In this document: piece after piece, positions 21,837 through 23,792 of the stretch
How the letters are laid out: every line of letters begins with the position of its first letter
How positions within the stretch are numbered: position 1 is the stretch's first letter
Origin: Ruminococcaceae bacterium UBA6434
GTDB taxonomy: Bacteria > Bacillota > Clostridia > Oscillospirales > Acutalibacteraceae
Reading direction: 5' to 3'
DNA: 23,792 nt
Assembly: GCA_002437245.1 (NCBI GenBank)
Contig: DJOQ01000011.1
Span: 16,954-40,745 of the forward strand
The notes under the pieces: model-generated
Database searches by the model: none
What the model was told of the DNA's origin: nothing
Seen by the model: only the letters and a program-made list of their open reading frames with translations
Program-made: the position numbers and the translations under genes

Positions 21837-22715
21837 ATGGAAAGAGCACCTTTGACCAAGGAGGAATGGCTCGCGCTTGAGAAAAAAGCCAACGATTTAA
21901 GGCATCTCTGTCTTCAGACCACAGTCTGGGCGGGAAGCGGCCATATCGGCGGCGGTATGAGCGTTATGGACATTCTTACCGTTATGTATCACAGATACCT
22001 CAACATCAAAAAAGACGACCCGAAGTGGGAAGATCGCGATCGCTTCATTCTCAGTAAGGGCCACGCCGGCATAGCTTATGCACCCGTGCTTTGCGATTTC
22101 GGCTACAACGACCCCGAGCAGTTAAAAACCTTTAACCTTACAAACTCAAAAATGGGTATCCATCTTGACTCAAATAAGGTTGCCGGCGTTGACGCGTCCA
22201 CGGGTTCGCTCGGTCACGGCATTCCGATAGCGGCAGGTACGGCTATTGCCGCAAGAGTTCTCGGCAAGGATTACTACACCTACGTTGTAACAGGCGACGG
22301 CGAGCTTGACGAGGGTTCAAACTGGGAAGGTCTTATGACCATTCACCACTATAATCTTACAAACTGCATCACGATAGTTGACCGCAACCATTGTATGATT
22401 GACGGCAACACCGAGGATGTTATGAAGCTCGAACCCCTTGCCGATAAATTCACGGCATTCGGCTTCCATACAATCGTTTGCGAGGGCAACAACATCGTTT
22501 CTCTCTGCAAGGCTATTGATGAGGCACACAAGACCAAGGATAAGCCTACCGCTATAATCGCCGATACCGTTAAGGGCGTCGGAATCAAGCTTACAAGCGG
22601 TAACTACAAGTGGCATTACGGCGCCATTGACGAAGAGATGGCAAAGGTTGCCGCAAAAGACCTTGATGAATACAGTGCTGAGCGTATAGCTCGCTGCGGA
22701 AAGGAGTTTGAATAA
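21837..22715 (+). CDS. Transketolase, N-terminal (TPP-binding) subunit
   Basis: The 292-residue protein corresponds to the first third of a full transketolase, which binds thiamine diphosphate and Mg2+. Conserved parts are GSGHIGGGMSVMDIL (33-47), FILSKGHAGIAYAP (70-83), STGSLGHGIPIAAG, and GDGELDEGSNWE (153-164) followed by Asn184, the GDG-N metal/TPP motif. It pairs with the next gene to give a complete two-subunit enzyme moving C2 ketol groups between sugars or related aldehydes. AGGGAGG lies just before the ATG. Split transketolases occur in pentose-phosphate and in specialised pathways; the aminotransferase next door favours a specialised role. Confidence 0.93.
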   Translation: MERAPLTKEEWLALEKKANDLRHLCLQTTVWAGSGHIGGGMSVMDILTVMYHRYLNIKKDDPKWEDRDRFILSKGHAGIAYAPVLCDFGYNDPEQLKTFNLTNSKMGIHLDSNKVAGVDASTGSLGHGIPIAAGTAIAARVLGKDYYTYVVTGDGELDEGSNWEGLMTIHHYNLTNCITIVDRNHCMIDGNTEDVMKLEPLADKFTAFGFHTIVCEGNNIVSLCKAIDEAHKTKDKPTAIIADTVKGVGIKLTSGNYKWHYGAIDEEMAKVAAKDLDEYSAERIARCGKEFE

Positions 22716-23725
22716 TGGCAGGCGGATTTGTATACAACGTAATTGAGACTCCCGAGCTCTCTACCTCGGAGATTTACGGAAAAACCTTGGCTGATCTTGC
22801 CAAGGAGCATAAAGAGATAGTTGCGGTCACCGCTGACCTTGCAACTTCCACAAAACTTCAGGATTTCACAAATGCGTGCCCCGACAGAGTTTTCAACGTC
22901 GGTATTGCTGAGCAGAATATGCTCGGCGTTGCGGCAGGTATGGCAAGGGCGGGACTTGTTCCGTTTGCTTCCACCTTCTCGGTATTTGCATCGCTTCGCG
23001 CGGCAGACCAGCTGCACACCGACATCTGCTATCAGAATGTCAACGCTAAAATCATAGCCACACATTCGGGTACTTCTTTCGGTCAGGCGGGTTCAACACA
23101 CCATGCAATAGTTGACCTTGCCGTTACAAGAGCTATGCCCAATCTCACCGTTATCTGCCCCGCAGACGGTTATGAGACGGCAAATGCCGTTCGCGCCGCT
23201 TATGAAAACTACGGCCCGTACTACATAAGAATCAACCGCGGTTTCGACCGTGTTCTTTACGATAATGAGGATTACGGATTTGAGGTCGGCAAGGCTGTCG
23301 AAGTTCATCCCGGTACCGATATTACCGTAATAGCCTGCGGCTCATGCGTATTCCAGGCTCGTGAGGCTGCTAAATTCCTCGAGAGCGCCGACGGACTTAA
23401 GGTTCGCGTACTCAATATGCACACCATTAAGCCTATCGACAAAGAGGCTATCTTAAAGGCGGTTCAGGATACACGCCGTATCATCACGGTTGAGGATCAC
23501 AACGTAATCGGCGGTCTCGGCTCTGCCGTTGCCGAAGTTGTTGTTGAATCCGGTAAGGGCTGCGCTTTCAAGAAACTCGGTCACCCCGACAAGTTCGCTC
23601 CCATAGGTCTTCACGAGGACATTATGTCCATGGTCGGCATCGACGCCAACGGCATAATCGAGGCTGTTCGTGAGCTTATGCACAAAGACTTTGAGTTAGA
23701 CGACAACTGGGACGATGAGGTCTGA
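22715..23725 (+). CDS. Transketolase, C-terminal (pyrimidine-binding) subunit
   Basis: The 336-residue partner subunit has the pyrimidine-binding domain (TADLATSTKLQDF, then FNVGIAEQNMLGVAAG with catalytic Glu66), the HSGTSFGQAGSTHHAIVDLAVTRAMPNL stretch, and the C-terminal transketolase domain with VRVLNMHTIKPIDKEAI and ITVEDHNVIGGLGSAV. Its ATG shares one base with the stop codon of the N-terminal gene (TAATG), so the two are translationally coupled in equal amounts. The complete stop codon is inside the window. The tail is acidic (FELDDNWDDEV). Confidence 0.94.
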   Translation: MAGGFVYNVIETPELSTSEIYGKTLADLAKEHKEIVAVTADLATSTKLQDFTNACPDRVFNVGIAEQNMLGVAAGMARAGLVPFASTFSVFASLRAADQLHTDICYQNVNAKIIATHSGTSFGQAGSTHHAIVDLAVTRAMPNLTVICPADGYETANAVRAAYENYGPYYIRINRGFDRVLYDNEDYGFEVGKAVEVHPGTDITVIACGSCVFQAREAAKFLESADGLKVRVLNMHTIKPIDKEAILKAVQDTRRIITVEDHNVIGGLGSAVAEVVVESGKGCAFKKLGHPDKFAPIGLHEDIMSMVGIDANGIIEAVRELMHKDFELDDNWDDEV

Positions 23726-23768
23726 TTTTGTGTAATATCCTTTGATAAAACGAATTAACTTTTCCCTT

Positions 23769-23784
23769 GCGTACCGCAGTACGC
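23769..23784 (+). terminator. Hairpin at the window edge, possible operon terminator
   Basis: GCGTAC-CGCA-GTACGC is a 6-bp perfect stem with a four-base loop, 44 bases after the last stop codon. The sequence ends before any T-tract could be seen. The 67 bases after the transketolase gene show no coding start. Confidence 0.3.
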
Positions 23785-23792
23785 GGCGGTCA

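Overview
The window looks like a chromosomal segment of a gut-type Clostridia bacterium (Firmicutes, most likely Oscillospirales/Ruminococcaceae). The reasons are strong AGGAGG-type ribosome binding sites, two T-box tRNA-sensing leaders, a Bacillota-style TrpXYZ ABC importer, a clostridial-length CstA, and a collagen-like/BspA-type leucine-rich surface protein. This lineage call is inference; no rRNA or other phylogenetic marker beyond SecA is present. Only rough composition was judged by eye.

Layout. (1) 1-2400: the 3' end of a surface protein (collagen-like Gly-X-Y runs alternating with a roughly 31-residue linker, then BspA-type LRRs), followed by an orphan 77-residue protein and a terminator. 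From about 1270 to 2760 the DNA looks richer in A/T than its surroundings, as if part of it were accessory. (2) 2400-2843: no gene; a hairpin-rich stretch ending in a terminator, then the promoter and an attenuator-like leader for the next gene. (3) 2844-6812: two solute transporters on the + strand, a PutP-type sodium/solute symporter and a CstA carbon-starvation transporter. The latter is preceded by a T-box leader with a possible Leu (CUC) specifier. (4) 6829-9481: a minus-strand operon of a sugar O-acetyltransferase, a GH5 glycosidase lipoprotein and a Nudix hydrolase. (5) 9592-11956, + strand: a PPC/DUF296 protein, then a MarR repressor-MATE efflux pump pair of the MepR/MepA type with a palindromic operator at the promoter. 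(6) 12069-15214, minus strand: a tryptophan ABC importer (binding lipoprotein, permease, ATPase) controlled by a T-box whose specifier reads UGG. (7) 15304-19476: a Dabb-domain protein (+), a membrane-anchored glycerophosphodiester phosphodiesterase (-) and SecA (-). (8) 19622-23725, + strand: a four-gene operon of an unrecognised protein with two possibly SCP2-like halves, a class III aminotransferase resembling HemL, and a transketolase split into N- and C-terminal subunits.

How the genes relate. Regions 3 and 6 place amino-acid or peptide uptake under control of uncharged tRNA. Region 5 is a self-contained drug-response unit. Region 8 is a coherent but unassigned small-molecule pathway in which a C2-ketol transfer and a PLP-dependent transamination are probably consecutive steps. 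I see no CRISPR array, tRNA, rRNA, intact transposon or defence system. The less ordinary parts are the cstA T-box, the uncharacterised aminotransferase/transketolase operon, the structured 2440-2650 segment, the attenuator-like leader of the symporter, and the long inverted repeat between trpX and its permease gene.
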